Positions 32,191 to 32,780 of a stretch of 32,780 nucleotides of DNA are shown piece by piece. Within the stretch, counting starts at the first letter, position 1, and every line of letters starts with the position of its first letter. The notes under the pieces were generated by a model. That model saw nothing but the letters and a program-made list of their open reading frames with translations. It had not been told where the DNA came from and ran no database searches. The stretch is from an uncultured Buttiauxella sp. (GTDB lineage Bacteria; Pseudomonadota; Gammaproteobacteria; Enterobacterales; Enterobacteriaceae): NCBI GenBank assembly GCA_946480445.1, contig CAMLJN010000032.1, positions 1 to 32,780 of the forward strand, in the 5' to 3' direction. Both the position numbers and the translations under genes were made by a program.

Positions 32191-32780
32191 ATGGCAAACC
32201 TACCCGAAACCCCGCAGTGGGAAGACGGCATCTACCAGATTGAGGTCTCCGACCCCGTTCTGGGCGGGCCTGACGGGATTTCTAACCGTCAGGGTAAACA
32301 GCTGGCCAGCCGCACGCTGTACCTGAAACAACAGGTTGAAAAAGGCGGTTCAGACCTTGAAAAACACATCGCGGCAGCAGACCCGCATACCCAGTACGCG
32401 CCGAAAGCCAGCCCGACATTCACCGGCACGCCAACAGCGCCGACCCAGACCAAAACGGATAACAGCACCAAACTGGCCACAACGGCACACGTCAAGTCGG
32501 TGGTTGCTGATTACTCCCCTTTGTCCAGCCCGGCATTAACCGGAAAGCCGACAGCGCCAACCGCTGCGCAAACGGCCAATGACACACAGCTGGCCAACAC
32601 AGCATTCGTCAAAGCGGCAATTGCTGCACTGGTTGCTTCTTCTCCTGAGGCGCTAGATACGCTGAACGAACTGGCGGCGGCTTTGGGTAACGATCCTAAT
32701 TTTGCCACTACCATGACAAACGCCCTGGCTGGTAAGCAGCCACTGGACAACACGCTAACGGCATTATCAGGGAAATCAGT
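32191..32780 (+). CDS. Tail fibre protein, N-terminal part (cut by window edge)
   Basis: An ATG at 32191 opens a frame that runs off the right end (196 complete codons). The N-terminal MANLPETPQWEDGIYQIEVS is a baseplate-attachment region. Two tail-fibre repeats follow: SPTFTGTPTAPTQTKTDNST with KLATTAHVK, and SPALTGKPTAPTAAQTANDT with QLANTAFVK (Phage_fiber_2 type). A further ALDTLNELAAALGNDPNFAT segment is common in enterobacterial fibres. The receptor-binding tip, any chaperone and any invertase lie beyond the window. Confidence 0.9.
   Translation, partial: MANLPETPQWEDGIYQIEVSDPVLGGPDGISNRQGKQLASRTLYLKQQVEKGGSDLEKHIAAADPHTQYAPKASPTFTGTPTAPTQTKTDNSTKLATTAHVKSVVADYSPLSSPALTGKPTAPTAAQTANDTQLANTAFVKAAIAALVASSPEALDTLNELAAALGNDPNFATTMTNALAGKQPLDNTLTALSGKS

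Noticed and set aside
32350-32600. Repeats in the fibre gene as a CRISPR-like or DNA repeat array
   Set aside because: The near repeats are the protein-level tail-fibre repeats (TGxPTAPT...LAxTAxVK) and have no regular spacers.

Overview
The window is one nearly complete transposable (Mu-type) temperate phage, cut off at its right edge inside the tail-fibre gene. Its genes are tightly packed, with overlapping ATGA/TGATG junctions. The base composition, Shine-Dalgarno sites and Rz/Rz1 lysis cassette fit a host in the Enterobacterales, but this is an inference: no certain chromosomal gene lies in the window, so the exact host is not resolved.

Region 1 (about 1-7725, minus strand) is the early operon, read leftwards from a promoter/operator at about 7760-7800. 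In order of transcription it holds a small Ner-like HTH protein, a winged-helix regulator, a DUF3102 protein, the MuA-like DDE transposase, the MuB-like AAA ATPase, a small unknown protein, a DUF3164 protein, a zinc-ribbon peptide, a MazG-like protein, a DUF2786 protein, a small membrane protein, GemA (Mu gp16) and Mor, the activator of middle/late transcription. A short cI-like repressor (7815-8180) is read divergently on the plus strand.

Region 2 (about 8181-10579) is the accessory zone between repressor and late genes. It carries a small secreted protein and a solitary Dam-type adenine methylase (both minus strand), a 243-base non-coding stretch with two strong dyads, an unrecognised 188-aa protein (possibly DUF2441-like), and two small minus-strand ORFs, one of only 32 codons.

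Region 3 (10580-32780, plus strand) is the late operon. Lysis genes come first (holin, membrane-anchored transglycosylase, Rz with embedded Rz1). Mu-type DNA packaging and head genes follow: gp25, gp26, gp27 small terminase, gp28 large terminase, gp29 portal, gp30/F, G, I protease with nested Z scaffold, capsid, decoration protein, gp36 and gp37. The contractile tail is a sheath, tube, E/E' assembly chaperones in overlapping frames, tape measure, and then a clearly P2-type set U-X-D-V-W-J-I and fibre.

The whole is a mosaic: Mu-style replicative transposition and head with a P2-style tail end. The early operon is inverted relative to the late operon, whereas in Mu itself both run the same way. 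This resembles the BcepMu type. The most interesting points are the E/E' overlap whose frame offset requires a -2 (or +1) shift, the non-coding block at 9395-9637 with the unknown gene next to it, the operator architecture, three evenly spaced motifs at the extreme left, and hairpins in almost every gap of the late operon. Nothing here proves a wholly new system; the accessory zone is the best place to look for one.
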